The translations under genes and the position numbers were made by a program. Shown here one piece after another: positions 20,434 to 29,600 of a DNA stretch of 64,000 nt. How positions within the stretch are numbered: position 1 is the first letter of the stretch; each line of letters starts with the position of its first letter. The DNA is from Hyphomonadaceae bacterium (GTDB lineage Bacteria > Pseudomonadota > Alphaproteobacteria > Caulobacterales > Hyphomonadaceae): NCBI GenBank assembly GCA_028285145.1, contig JANQQC010000062.1, positions 1 to 64,000 of the forward strand. The letters run 5' to 3'. The notes beneath the pieces were generated by a model that was given only the letters and a program-made list of their open reading frames with translations, did no database searches and was not told where the DNA came from.

Positions 20434-21715
20434 CCTCGTCCCCCTCATCTAGATTGGTGTCCACATCAGCCCCGTTTGGCTTGGGGAGCTGCATGATCCG
20501 GTCGAATTCTTCGCGGGTGATCCAGCCCTGACGCGCAGCGCGCTGCAGATGGCCGGTCATTTCCTCTGCCGTGCGGCCCCCGCCATACTTCTCGGCGAGG
20601 TAGTTGAGCGTCAGTTTAGGGCGCTTCTCACGCGCTGCGAGCATCTGGGCGACCGCTTCGCGCCAGTAGGTTTCCTGGTTAGGGTCGAGCCCCGAACCGC
20701 CCTGTACGATCCTGTCAGGGCCATGACGGGCTTTGCGGAGGGTGCCAATCTCCTCCTCAAGCTCGTCGATCTTGTCCTGCATCTTCTTGCGATGGATGCC
20801 GTCTTTGGTGAGCTCGGAGTGCTTGTCCTTGCCGCGGCGCTCATCCGCCAGCGCAGCATCGCGCAGGTGCATGGCGTAGACCCGCTCAGGTAGGAAGATC
20901 ACGAGGCTCTCACCGAGCAGCACCCAGAACACCACGAACCCAATAGCGCAGAGATAGATTTCCCAGTCGGTCGGCTCCTTCGACCATGTGAACAACTGAG
21001 CAATGCCGACAAAGAGCGGTGCCCATGGCTGGACCTCTGTTGTGCTCTCAATGGCCTCAGTGCGCGTCACAGCCGCGCTGTTGAGCAATTCCAGCTTCTT
21101 AGCCCGCAGATCGCGTTTCTCCGCACTGGCGGCGTCCTGAAGCGCATTGCGGCGGTTTCTCGCATCATCGGCGAGGTCATCATTGTTGAGGCCATCGGTG
21201 ATGTATTGCCGGATCTCGGCATTGAGCACCGGAATCGCCAGCGCCAGTTCGGCATCGATCTCCGCAATCCGGTCATCGATCAGGCCAATAGCGTCCTGAT
21301 TGTTGGTCTCGACAACCGCGGCAACGTCGCGGACGGCAAGCGCCTGATCGCGCCGCTCATCAAGCGCTTCAAACCCAAACCCGAAGGCATGCAGACAGAC
21401 GATGACCGAAGCGAACGCGCCCAGAAGCCGGAACGTCCATGCGCCCTTAAGGCCCTTGAGGACACATCGCGCAGCTGCCATGAGGAAGGCCGCAGCAAAC
21501 AGCCGGTAGGCCACGCCCATGCCTTGGAACGAGAGCGGGTTGATGCTCTCAGGCGCGAGTTTCCGGCTGAAGGTGGCATCGATATAGAGCAGCACTGCAA
21601 AGGCCAGTGCGATCACGCCCCATAAAATGATGTACAGCCATGCGGTCGTGAACCACGATGCGAAGCTGTCCCGGCACCATCGAAGGGCACCGAGCACGGT
21701 AATCCGGTCTTCCAT
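20408..21715 (-). CDS. Membrane and coiled-coil protein of the lysis region
   Basis: 435 aa. Four hydrophobic segments: three in the N-terminal 115 residues and one near residues 255-280, with a long charged helical part between (about 120-230) and a coiled coil (residues ~290-335). The C-terminal part includes GGGRTAEEMTGHLQRAARQGWITREEFDRIMQ, which looks like a small helical binding domain. Position just before the endolysin suggests a role in lysis control or virion-membrane contact. No known family recognised. Confidence 0.7.
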   Translation of the reverse strand: MEDRITVLGALRWCRDSFASWFTTAWLYIILWGVIALAFAVLLYIDATFSRKLAPESINPLSFQGMGVAYRLFAAAFLMAAARCVLKGLKGAWTFRLLGAFASVIVCLHAFGFGFEALDERRDQALAVRDVAAVVETNNQDAIGLIDDRIAEIDAELALAIPVLNAEIRQYITDGLNNDDLADDARNRRNALQDAASAEKRDLRAKKLELLNSAAVTRTEAIESTTEVQPWAPLFVGIAQLFTWSKEPTDWEIYLCAIGFVVFWVLLGESLVIFLPERVYAMHLRDAALADERRGKDKHSELTKDGIHRKKMQDKIDELEEEIGTLRKARHGPDRIVQGGSGLDPNQETYWREAVAQMLAAREKRPKLTLNYLAEKYGGGRTAEEMTGHLQRAARQGWITREEFDRIMQLPKPNGADVDTNLDEGDEDADATRHA

Positions 21716-21723
21716 CTTGCCCC

Positions 21724-22191
21724 CTAGTTGAGCCCGCCCAGGGTCTCAATGGACTTCTGCATCTGGGCCTGACCGCGTACGCTCATATTCGGCGCGCAGG
21801 TCGTTGCGACCGCCCCAATGAACAGGACGCCTGCCGTCAGCAGCGTCAGGCGGTTTTTCCACTTAGCGACTAGCAACTGGCGCTCGGCTTCTGCCAGCTT
21901 GAGCTTATTCTCGTGAAAGGCGTCGAAGCGCGCCTCCAGATGCTTGTCAGCCCATGCCTCAATGACCTTCTCAAGGCGCGCGGGCAGCTTGTCGAACTGG
22001 TCGGCGATCTCCTTCGTCGTGTTCGTGGTGAAGGTCTTGAACTGCTCCTCAGAGAGCTTGAGATCGCCTTCACGCTGAACTTCGATTGCATCGACACGCC
22101 GTTCCAGATCCTTGGAGCGCTCCTCACCCCGCTTCACCAGCCCGCTCATCTCATGAAGGATGCTAAGCTGTTGGTCTCCCCCGTTCGGCAT
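21724..22191 (-). CDS. Coiled-coil protein with C-terminal membrane helix
   Basis: 155 aa. Charged helices over residues 10-115 precede a single hydrophobic helix (about 116-134). The layout, coiled coil then membrane helix, is a mirror image of an i-spanin. It begins in a TAATG overlap with the gene before it and ends 9 bp before the 435-aa membrane protein. Possibly a holin partner or structural protein; function unknown. Confidence 0.6.
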   Translation of the reverse strand: MPNGGDQQLSILHEMSGLVKRGEERSKDLERRVDAIEVQREGDLKLSEEQFKTFTTNTTKEIADQFDKLPARLEKVIEAWADKHLEARFDAFHENKLKLAEAERQLLVAKWKNRLTLLTAGVLFIGAVATTCAPNMSVRGQAQMQKSIETLGGLN

Positions 22192-22628
22192 TAGTCAAAC
22201 CCCCAGAGAAGCGTTCGCCCGTCCGCAACCGTGGTGAACTTCTTGCCGTTCCAGACGTCCTGCTGATGAACAACTTCTGCATCCCACTGCTCAGATACTG
22301 GGCCCTTGATGCCCCTGAGCGTACGCAAATCATTCTGGAAGTAGCTCTCAGCCACCTCATAGCGCCAGAGTTTGCGCCCATCGCTGAAACCCGCCTCGAA
22401 ATCGGTCTTGCCGACATAGACATTGCGGTCGCCCGCACAGATACGCCGGCAGTATTCGTCGGAGATTTCTAGCATCACGAACCGCTCAGGGTCGCGCAGA
22501 TACTCCTTAACGAAGGCAAGCCCCGGATAGGTGCGGATCACCTTGAAGGCGAGGCTGTCGGAGAGGGACGTGTTTTCAAACTTCTGCAAAAGGCTGTCGA
22601 AGCGTGACGCGCCCTCATCACCCGTCAT
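22191..22628 (-). CDS. Late-region protein with PAS-like sequence, unknown function
   Basis: 145 aa from the ATG at 22628 (GAGG 9 nt upstream); a TTG five codons earlier is possible. The stretch EISDEYCRRICAGDRNVYVGKTDFE...WNGKKFTTVADGRTLLWGF has the flavour of a PAS fold, but I see no ligand residues that prove it. Lies between tail-fibre-associated genes and the lysis block. Confidence 0.6.
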   Translation of the reverse strand: MTGDEGASRFDSLLQKFENTSLSDSLAFKVIRTYPGLAFVKEYLRDPERFVMLEISDEYCRRICAGDRNVYVGKTDFEAGFSDGRKLWRYEVAESYFQNDLRTLRGIKGPVSEQWDAEVVHQQDVWNGKKFTTVADGRTLLWGFD

Positions 22629-22629
22629 A

Positions 22630-23133
22630 TCAAATGACCTCAATTGATCTGTTCAACCAGCCCTCATGACGCTCCAGCGTGGAGAGCAGCGTCTTGTTGT
22701 AAGGCTGGTTCATCATCAGCAGGTGACGCTGCTCTTTGAGGAGGTCGATCAGGCGCGCGGCTTCCTCTCCATGGGGTTTGCCCTCCCACATGAGGTCTGC
22801 GATCTCAGCAGGCGGCTCGTCGCTATGGGCTTCTTCTGCTTCCTGTTCTGCGAAGATGGCTTCGGCTTCTGCGAGCTTAGCGTCCTTGTCGGCAATTTCG
22901 GCTTTGAGGCGTTCGATCTCGTCATCCTGACGGACAAGCTCTTCAACGACCTCTGGCTCTACGGGGGCTTCCTCCGGGTCCAGACGTGCGACGAGGTTGC
23001 GGGCGACTTGCTCAGGGTCTTGGCCGGTGCCTGCGTGAGACTGGCCTTTGAATGTACCCGACACGCTCCAGAACGGGCCGTGATTGGTGGCCTTGACGCC
23101 TGTCCAGCCGTCGAGGATGGCTTCTACGTTCAT
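22630..23133 (-). CDS. Tail-region protein, unknown function
   Basis: 167 aa. A small N-terminal domain (NHGPFWSVSGTFKGQSHAGTG) is followed by an acidic coiled coil (about residues 60-105) and a helical C-terminus. Overlaps the tail-fibre gene by 4 bp and is therefore probably translated with it; could be a fibre assembly factor or minor virion protein. Confidence 0.6.
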   Translation of the reverse strand: MNVEAILDGWTGVKATNHGPFWSVSGTFKGQSHAGTGQDPEQVARNLVARLDPEEAPVEPEVVEELVRQDDEIERLKAEIADKDAKLAEAEAIFAEQEAEEAHSDEPPAEIADLMWEGKPHGEEAARLIDLLKEQRHLLMMNQPYNKTLLSTLERHEGWLNRSIEVI

Positions 23134-24548
23134 GACTGGCCCCCTTTGAGGTCATTCACTTCAGCCCGGAGTGTCTGCAACTCCCTGATGATGGACGCGA
23201 TGGTCTCAGGGTCTGACGCGTCCATGCCCTGCATCTCGGGGCCGTCTTTCACGCCAGAGACAGCCTTCGGGTTCACCTCCTGGAACTCGTGGGCGATAAA
23301 GCCTCTGGCGGGTTCCTGTGTGGTGTTCCAGACATACTTTCGGGGGCGGAGCGCGCCGATGAACTCTGTCGCCTCCTCAGCGCTCAGATCCTGAATGTCG
23401 TTTTTGAGCCGATAATCGGATGAGGTCAGATAAGACGTGTTCGTCGTCGTGACGCTGACAGCCCCGACAAGGGTTGTGTCCCGGTACCATTGCGCAACAT
23501 GGCCGTTAGAGGTGCGTCGCCGTGCTCGGATGGCCGGCGCAACGTTGCGTGAGATGTCAAGCTGGCCACCGCTGAAGTAGAAACCGTCACTTGATCCGCT
23601 CGTAACATCGGTGAGGCTGCCATTGCGGAAGCTGCCATCGCTTGCAAACCGGAATGTGTCAGTGCCAGCCGGGGCAAGAATGATGTCCTGCGAGGTAATG
23701 CTGACAAGACGAGAATCGTTATCCCCGCCAATATAGGAAAAGCGGTGAGGGGTGCCCACAGTGTCCTCGACCCATAGCCCTTCATTGTTGGCTGTGGTCA
23801 CCCGGATAAACTCAACTTGATCGCCTGTGCCGAGTTCCTGGTTCACCTCGTCGAGAAACGCACTGTAGGCTTGCACATTGGTGCCGGGGACAAGCCCGAG
23901 CGTGGTCTGCATGGCCCCCTGAGTGGTGTCATCGAGCAGGGTGCGTGCAAAGCTGGTGAGCGTCGCTGTGGAGAAGGTATCGGCCCCAGACGCATAGATA
24001 AGCTGGTCAGCGGTTGGTGAGAGCGCTGCAATGCCTGTCAGGGTCGCTTCCAGCGGCTGTGCGTCGGTAATGCCATAGCCGGAGAGTGTGGTGGGCGTGT
24101 TCGTAATATTGGCGAAGTCTGTGGTGAATTCTGGCTGTTCGCCATCTGTGAGGCCGAGCCAGGCCCGGCCGGCTGAGCGGTCAAAAGACGTTCGGGCACC
24201 ATTTTCATCCCATGCAGCAACGCTATCGGCCGCGACATGAGCGTCCCAGGACCCGTCTCTGATGATGATGAAGCTATCGCCGCCCGCCGTGTAATCGAAC
24301 TGGATGTCCATATCGACATCAGCCGATGTTTTGACGTTCAAAGAGTAGTTCAGCGCGTTGTCGGCGTAGACATCGAATCTGCCTGCCGCGTCCGCTATCA
24401 CGGGATTTGTGGCCGGGGTGGTGAGTCCGCTGTCTGTATAGAGCGCAAGCGGCGTGGAGGTGCCTTTGACGAAGGATTCCAGTTTTGCCCCAGCTTCTGG
24501 ACTACCGTTGATATCGAGCACGGTCTTGTTCAGGGCTTTAGCAGCCAT
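23130..24548 (-). CDS. Tail fibre with S74 intramolecular chaperone
   Basis: 472 aa. The N-terminal ~95 residues (PEAGAKLESFVKGTSTPLALYTDSG...) form a small bead domain often found on phage fibres. A repetitive beta-rich shaft follows. The C-terminal ~97 residues form a peptidase S74 chaperone: SSDYRLKNDI from residue 376, with the Ser-Lys pair (S376/S377 and K382), and a terminal coiled coil. Such domains fold the trimer and then cut themselves off. This is the likely receptor-binding protein. Confidence 0.9.
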   Translation of the reverse strand: MAAKALNKTVLDINGSPEAGAKLESFVKGTSTPLALYTDSGLTTPATNPVIADAAGRFDVYADNALNYSLNVKTSADVDMDIQFDYTAGGDSFIIIRDGSWDAHVAADSVAAWDENGARTSFDRSAGRAWLGLTDGEQPEFTTDFANITNTPTTLSGYGITDAQPLEATLTGIAALSPTADQLIYASGADTFSTATLTSFARTLLDDTTQGAMQTTLGLVPGTNVQAYSAFLDEVNQELGTGDQVEFIRVTTANNEGLWVEDTVGTPHRFSYIGGDNDSRLVSITSQDIILAPAGTDTFRFASDGSFRNGSLTDVTSGSSDGFYFSGGQLDISRNVAPAIRARRRTSNGHVAQWYRDTTLVGAVSVTTTNTSYLTSSDYRLKNDIQDLSAEEATEFIGALRPRKYVWNTTQEPARGFIAHEFQEVNPKAVSGVKDGPEMQGMDASDPETIASIIRELQTLRAEVNDLKGGQS

Positions 24549-24587
24549 TCGAAACTCCCATCTTGATATTTAGGATGCTTAGGCAGG

Positions 24588-25214
24588 TCAGGCGGAACCG
24601 ATGTCGCCGACGCCTGAGAAGTCGAGATTGAATATGGACGTCGACACGGACTTGCTGGCAGAAAGCGGCGTTCCGCCCGTGCTGTCAGTGACCGTCACCT
24701 TCTGTGTTCCAGTCAGATACGTATTTGCGGGCGTTGCTTTCCTGAAAGTCTCGCTGAACGGACCGTTTCCGGATTGAGCCCCGGTGACCGCAGGAATGTT
24801 ATCGCCGCCTGTATTGGACCAGGTGATGGAATAAGGAGCGACCCCGCCAGAGACGGTTATCTGGACGGCCCCAGTGGTCAGCGTCGCAGCCGCGCCCGTG
24901 CCGTTCGCGGTTACTGACGTTTTGTCCTGCGTTACGATGAGACCACCGCCGGCAGATGCTGCTGTGACAGAGGCGTCCTCGATGTTCGCATTGGCCGTGT
25001 CGAGCTCCGTAGCGAGATCGCCGCGGCCGCTGATGACGACCCGCTCCAGTTCCAGTGAACCATTGATAATGTCGGCAACCCGATCCGCGAACTCACCGCC
25101 CGTCCTGTCAAGCAGATCGTTCCAGGCATCAACGAACCACGCCTGGAGGGTTCCATCCTCTCGCATAATTGATGATCCCTGATGCAGCCTCGGGATCGAT
25201 CGCTCAGTGCTCAC
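24588..25214 (-). CDS. Tail protein with Ig-like domain
   Basis: 208 aa from a GTG that overlaps the previous stop (GTGA). Residues 1-75 are helical (QAWFVDAWNDLLDRTGGEFADRVADIINGSLELE), suggesting a virion-binding part. Residues ~95-190 contain a beta-sandwich-like sequence with GGVAPYSITWSNTGGD and GTQKVTVTDSTGG, typical of PKD/Ig-like domains on phage tails that touch carbohydrates. Confidence 0.75.
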   Translation of the reverse strand: MSTERSIPRLHQGSSIMREDGTLQAWFVDAWNDLLDRTGGEFADRVADIINGSLELERVVISGRGDLATELDTANANIEDASVTAASAGGGLIVTQDKTSVTANGTGAAATLTTGAVQITVSGGVAPYSITWSNTGGDNIPAVTGAQSGNGPFSETFRKATPANTYLTGTQKVTVTDSTGGTPLSASKSVSTSIFNLDFSGVGDIGSA

Positions 25215-26641
25215 GCCGCCACGTCCACAATGCCCTCATTGATCCACGCGCCGCTGAGCGTGAATCCGAGAGGGTCAGAAACCGAAATATGAGCGGTCAG
25301 GCCCTCGGCCGGCGCAATGATCCCTATCCCGAAAATGCACGGGCGGTGATACTGGCCCTGCGCCGGGGCAGACAGGTAGTGAAGATTATCGAGCGGGCCG
25401 GGAACCGCGCGACCATTATTGGAGAAGTCGACCATCACGGTCGGCGCAGCGCCCTGACCGCTTTGCGGATGATCGAACGTCTTCAGATCCAGCGTGAATG
25501 ATCCGATCGTGTCCCGCTCCTTTGTGCGGAGACGAACGGTCGCCTTGCGGATAATCTCGTCCCCGCCAATGTCAGAATATGTTGTCCGGTTCATCGTGTA
25601 GAGCTTGGACCCGCCCTCGACAGCAACGACATGCTGGCCATAGGCGCGCGCATAGTGTTTTGGGGCGTAGTAGCCGAGCCCCAGTGTTTCTCGCGTGTGC
25701 CAGAGTTTTGTTGAGCGATCATAGACGAAGGCTTTTGACGAAGGTGGCCGCACCACGAAGAATTCGTGCGTGCCATCATTGTAAGACCAGCATCGAACGT
25801 TTGCCCGGTCTGCTTCGCTCAGATCTTCAAGAACGAGCTCCAGCTCCCGATTGGCCGGGAGTGGTGTCAGCGAGAACCCTGACATGACGTAGGACGCGTG
25901 ATCCCCGCCGACGAGATAGACCTTGTCTCCATTCTTCGCGACCGCGTACTTGCCTAAAACACCATTCGATTCATCAATCGATTGGTTGGTGACGTTCTGG
26001 AATGGAAGCGTTGTAGAGCTGACGGCCCGCAATATCTCATGGCCGGACGCGCCCATTGCAATGATCTGGCCAGAGACCTTCACGAGCCGCTTGATCGCAT
26101 CTGAGGACTGCTCCGCGGTCCCAAAGGACAGAGACTCCCAGTCCGTCCCGTCCAGGGTTTCAGACCATGAATATGTGTCGTCATCCTCAGCGTGAGAGAC
26201 AATGCGCTGATTGAGAACAACGAACGTATCCACATCAGGGAGATCAACGTCTGTCACTTCGGTCAGTGTGGAACCGTTCCAGCGCCAGAGCCGCGTCGCC
26301 ACTGAAATATAGAGCCGGTCCCGAAGCCCTGCGAATTCTGCCTCTCCCGCGGCAAGCGTTCCGATCTCTGTCGCCACGAACGAACTCGACACGCTGTAGA
26401 GCTTCGTGCCCGCCTTAACGAACAGTTCGCCATTGCGAACGCCCGGCTCCTGGAACAGGCCAAAAATCTCGTCTGTGAGGTCAACTTCTTCAGTGAACCC
26501 GGGCGTTGGTATGAGTTCGTAACTGACGGTCTTGCCGGCATCGTTCAGGACCGGTTGCACGAACCAGTTACTCAACTCCAGCGGGGCCATGCCCGTCTTG
26601 CGACGATTGTCGGCTGTTGGAATGACAGGGGCATAGGGCAT
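25211..26641 (-). CDS. P22 gp10-like packaged-DNA stabilisation protein
   Basis: 476 aa, about the length of P22 gp10. The opening (NRRKTGMAPLELSNWFVQPV) and repeated blades such as LFVKAGTKLYSV, RLYISVATRLWRWNGS and KVYLVGGDHASYVMSG match the beta-propeller-like family that plugs the portal after packaging. Its presence supports a short-tailed phage. Overlaps the large ejection protein gene by 1 bp. Confidence 0.8.
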   Translation of the reverse strand: MPYAPVIPTADNRRKTGMAPLELSNWFVQPVLNDAGKTVSYELIPTPGFTEEVDLTDEIFGLFQEPGVRNGELFVKAGTKLYSVSSSFVATEIGTLAAGEAEFAGLRDRLYISVATRLWRWNGSTLTEVTDVDLPDVDTFVVLNQRIVSHAEDDDTYSWSETLDGTDWESLSFGTAEQSSDAIKRLVKVSGQIIAMGASGHEILRAVSSTTLPFQNVTNQSIDESNGVLGKYAVAKNGDKVYLVGGDHASYVMSGFSLTPLPANRELELVLEDLSEADRANVRCWSYNDGTHEFFVVRPPSSKAFVYDRSTKLWHTRETLGLGYYAPKHYARAYGQHVVAVEGGSKLYTMNRTTYSDIGGDEIIRKATVRLRTKERDTIGSFTLDLKTFDHPQSGQGAAPTVMVDFSNNGRAVPGPLDNLHYLSAPAQGQYHRPCIFGIGIIAPAEGLTAHISVSDPLGFTLSGAWINEGIVDVAA

Positions 26642-29600
26642 CAGGGCGCACCGCCGAGTTCGGTTTCCATGCCAATGACTGCACCGCCTGCGCCTGCTCC
26701 AATCGCCAGTGGCAGGACGGAAGCCGAAGGGTCAGGACGCCGGCGACCTCTGCGGTCAGCTTCTCGTGCCATTTCGCGTGTGAGATCTAACGGCACATCC
26801 GCCTTCGCCGACATGCTGCGAGTGAGCAGAAGCGTGTCTCCGATAACCCCGACCCGGTATTCAAGCGCGGCCTGATCAATCCGGTACATCCGGGCGATTT
26901 CTTCTGTGGACAGGCCGCCTTCCTCGATGAGTGACATGATGCGTTCGTCAGAGAGCGGCAGGTTACTGGCCTTGCGGATTGTTTCGATTTGCTCGACCGT
27001 GCGCTTGGGTGGACCGCTATCGTTTGGCTGTGTTCGAACGCTTCGACGAACGGATTTGTCGAGCTGCCGCTTATAGGCGCTGGCAAAGCGTTTCCCCGCC
27101 AGCGCAATCAACGCACCGGCCAGAACCCCGCTATTTGGCGGCCCTTCGCCATTGTTGGCGAGTATCTCGGTCAGGCCACCAGCCGCAGCACCCGTGACGA
27201 TGGCTGTAACATCAGCCTTTGACAGGTCTGTCAGGTCGGGGAACGGCGCGCCCGCGAAGATGCTCCGCTCATTTTTGCGTTTTCCCTCAAATTTCGCTAC
27301 CTTCGGATCACGAAGCACGGAGGCGTTTCGGGCGACGACGCCCACCTCCTTACCAGCATCATCAGTGATGCGAACAAACGAGACAGAAGGATCTTCAAAT
27401 GCGCGTTCGAGAAATGGTTCAAGAAGCTCTTGATCGCGTCCCAGTGCTTGGGTGGAGACGGATCGCACATCGCCGCGCCCAACGAGGCTACGTTCCATCC
27501 CATCAGTGGCTGCAGAACCGCCTTGAGCGTCTGCGCGAAGCCCCGGAAGTTGCGCCCGATCTGCCGCGACAATAACCGCGCCCTGCTTCTTCAGATTATC
27601 ACTTTTCCATGATGGCGTGATCTGGTCATTCGAAAGATTTGCCTGCCCCTTGCGGCCCTTATCGGTCAGCGTAACGAAGTCTTTGTCGTAGCCTTGCCGG
27701 CGCATCCGACGCCGCCGTGATGCATCATCCATCTTGAGCGCTTTTGAGGAAGCTTTCGGTGCTGATCCAAGGCCAGTTTCAGGCAAGCCAACTCGTGGGC
27801 GCAGATCGTTTGGAACAGCCCGCTCGACAGCCGCTGGATCAACCAGCTCATCAATGCCCTTGAACATCTCCATATTGGGCGTCTTATTTGCCGCGCGATA
27901 GTATTCACCGAGCCCAAGATTGTAGAGGTATTCCTCCTCGTGCGCCGTCAGGGCTTCGTTGTCCTTGGCGAGCCGTTTTGAAACGTCCCGCACAATAGCG
28001 TTCGCTTCTTTCCTTGCTTCGCGATCAATACGGCCCCTTGTCCACGAGGAACTGAACGCGCGACGGGACCTGCGCTGACCGAGAGCCGCGATGATCGCTC
28101 CCGCGAATCCACCTGCTGCGCCGCCAGCCAGCCAACCCGACCAGGCTGCGCCCTCCCCTTGCGTCGACCCGACATAATCCGCGCCAGCTTGGGACCCAAA
28201 GTATGCACCCGTAACCATGCCAGCCATCGGAAGGAGATCATCAATATCAACGGAGCCTGCTTCATTTTTTCTGCTGCCGAGCGCAGATGGGCGTTTTGAG
28301 GTCTGCTTGCGGACCACCGACTCCATTTCATCAAGAATGCGGCCCAGATCATCCTTCCCGCTTGTGAAAAGGATATCGCCGAGCTCCCGGTTCACCTCCG
28401 GCTGGTAGATTTCCGGGCGGGCCACACGGTTGGCGGCAAAGCGCGCAAGGCGTTCCGCTGTCTCACGTGGTCGGAATATGGCTGAGAGGGCCTGCTGGAT
28501 GCGTTCCTGACCGCGCCCTTCTTCTTCAACCGCTTCCATACGCCGAGACGTCTGCGAATTCCGGTCAATCCGGTCGCGGTTGACGTTGAAGTCCACTTCC
28601 CGATCGATCCGGCTGCGGATTTCGCGGCCATCATCGGTTGTTCCACCGATCAGGGCGCGTGTTCGTTTCGTCTGGTCGCCTTTACGGCCTGCTGTCAGCC
28701 CCTCCCCGCTGGGCAACATGTCCATCAGCTTCTGGCGCTGGCGTTCGGACCCGTAGAGCTGACGGATCACTGTGCCCGGATTAGTCGCCTTGGCGATCTG
28801 GTCTTCGGCCCCGCGAAGCCACCCCATGAGAAGCGCGGATTCAATGTTATCGCCACCATAGCGATCAATCTTGACCGCGTATTCACGCTGCAGGGTTTCC
28901 AGATCCGTGCCGTTCCGGAATGCCTTGCGCCCGAACTCCAACGCCTCCTCGGCCGTCTTCAGTTCAGCAACCAGATCACGCGGCGCATTCAGTCCGGTTT
29001 CGGCATCGAGTCCGGTTTTGTCTGTGCCACGGATGGCCCGCTGAGCGCCAGAGGGGCCTCTTGCACGCTCCCGCCGTCCTTGTGTGCTTCGAAGCCCTTC
29101 AGCGGCGTCTCCGAGCATCCTGTCGACATAGTCGAGGGCTTTGGTTGAGAGTTTCGCAGGACTGCCTTCGCCCTCAAGCGCCTCCTGGAAGGCGCGCAGC
29201 TCGCCAGCCACTTCACGCTCGCCCAGATCGTCAGCATAATCAGCCGCCTCAGAAACCGCCTTGCGTGCTGATGGTGACCCAGAAAGAACGGGGAGGATGC
29301 GATCGCGGAAGGTCGCGTCCGAGACTGTTCTGGAATAGGCTTCGTCATAAAGCCCCTCCGGCTCCTCGCGAACTCTGGCGGCGAGTTCGTCTTTCACATC
29401 GTAGAAGTCAGAGCCTTTCAGGCCAATGGCTTTTTGAAGATCCTCGCGGATTCTGGCGGGGCTGTCCTTGGCACGGGCAGCAAGACGTTCCGAACCGATC
29501 TTCTGCGCATCGAGGCCGACTGAGCCGAGCGCGACGGCAAGGCGGTCATTGGAGGCACCCGCGAGCTCAAACAGCATTTCGTCAACGCTTCCGCCACCAC

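Noticed and set aside
22666-23394. 242-aa open frame on the + strand
   Set aside because: Antisense to two coupled late genes including the S74 fibre; sequence lacks protein character.
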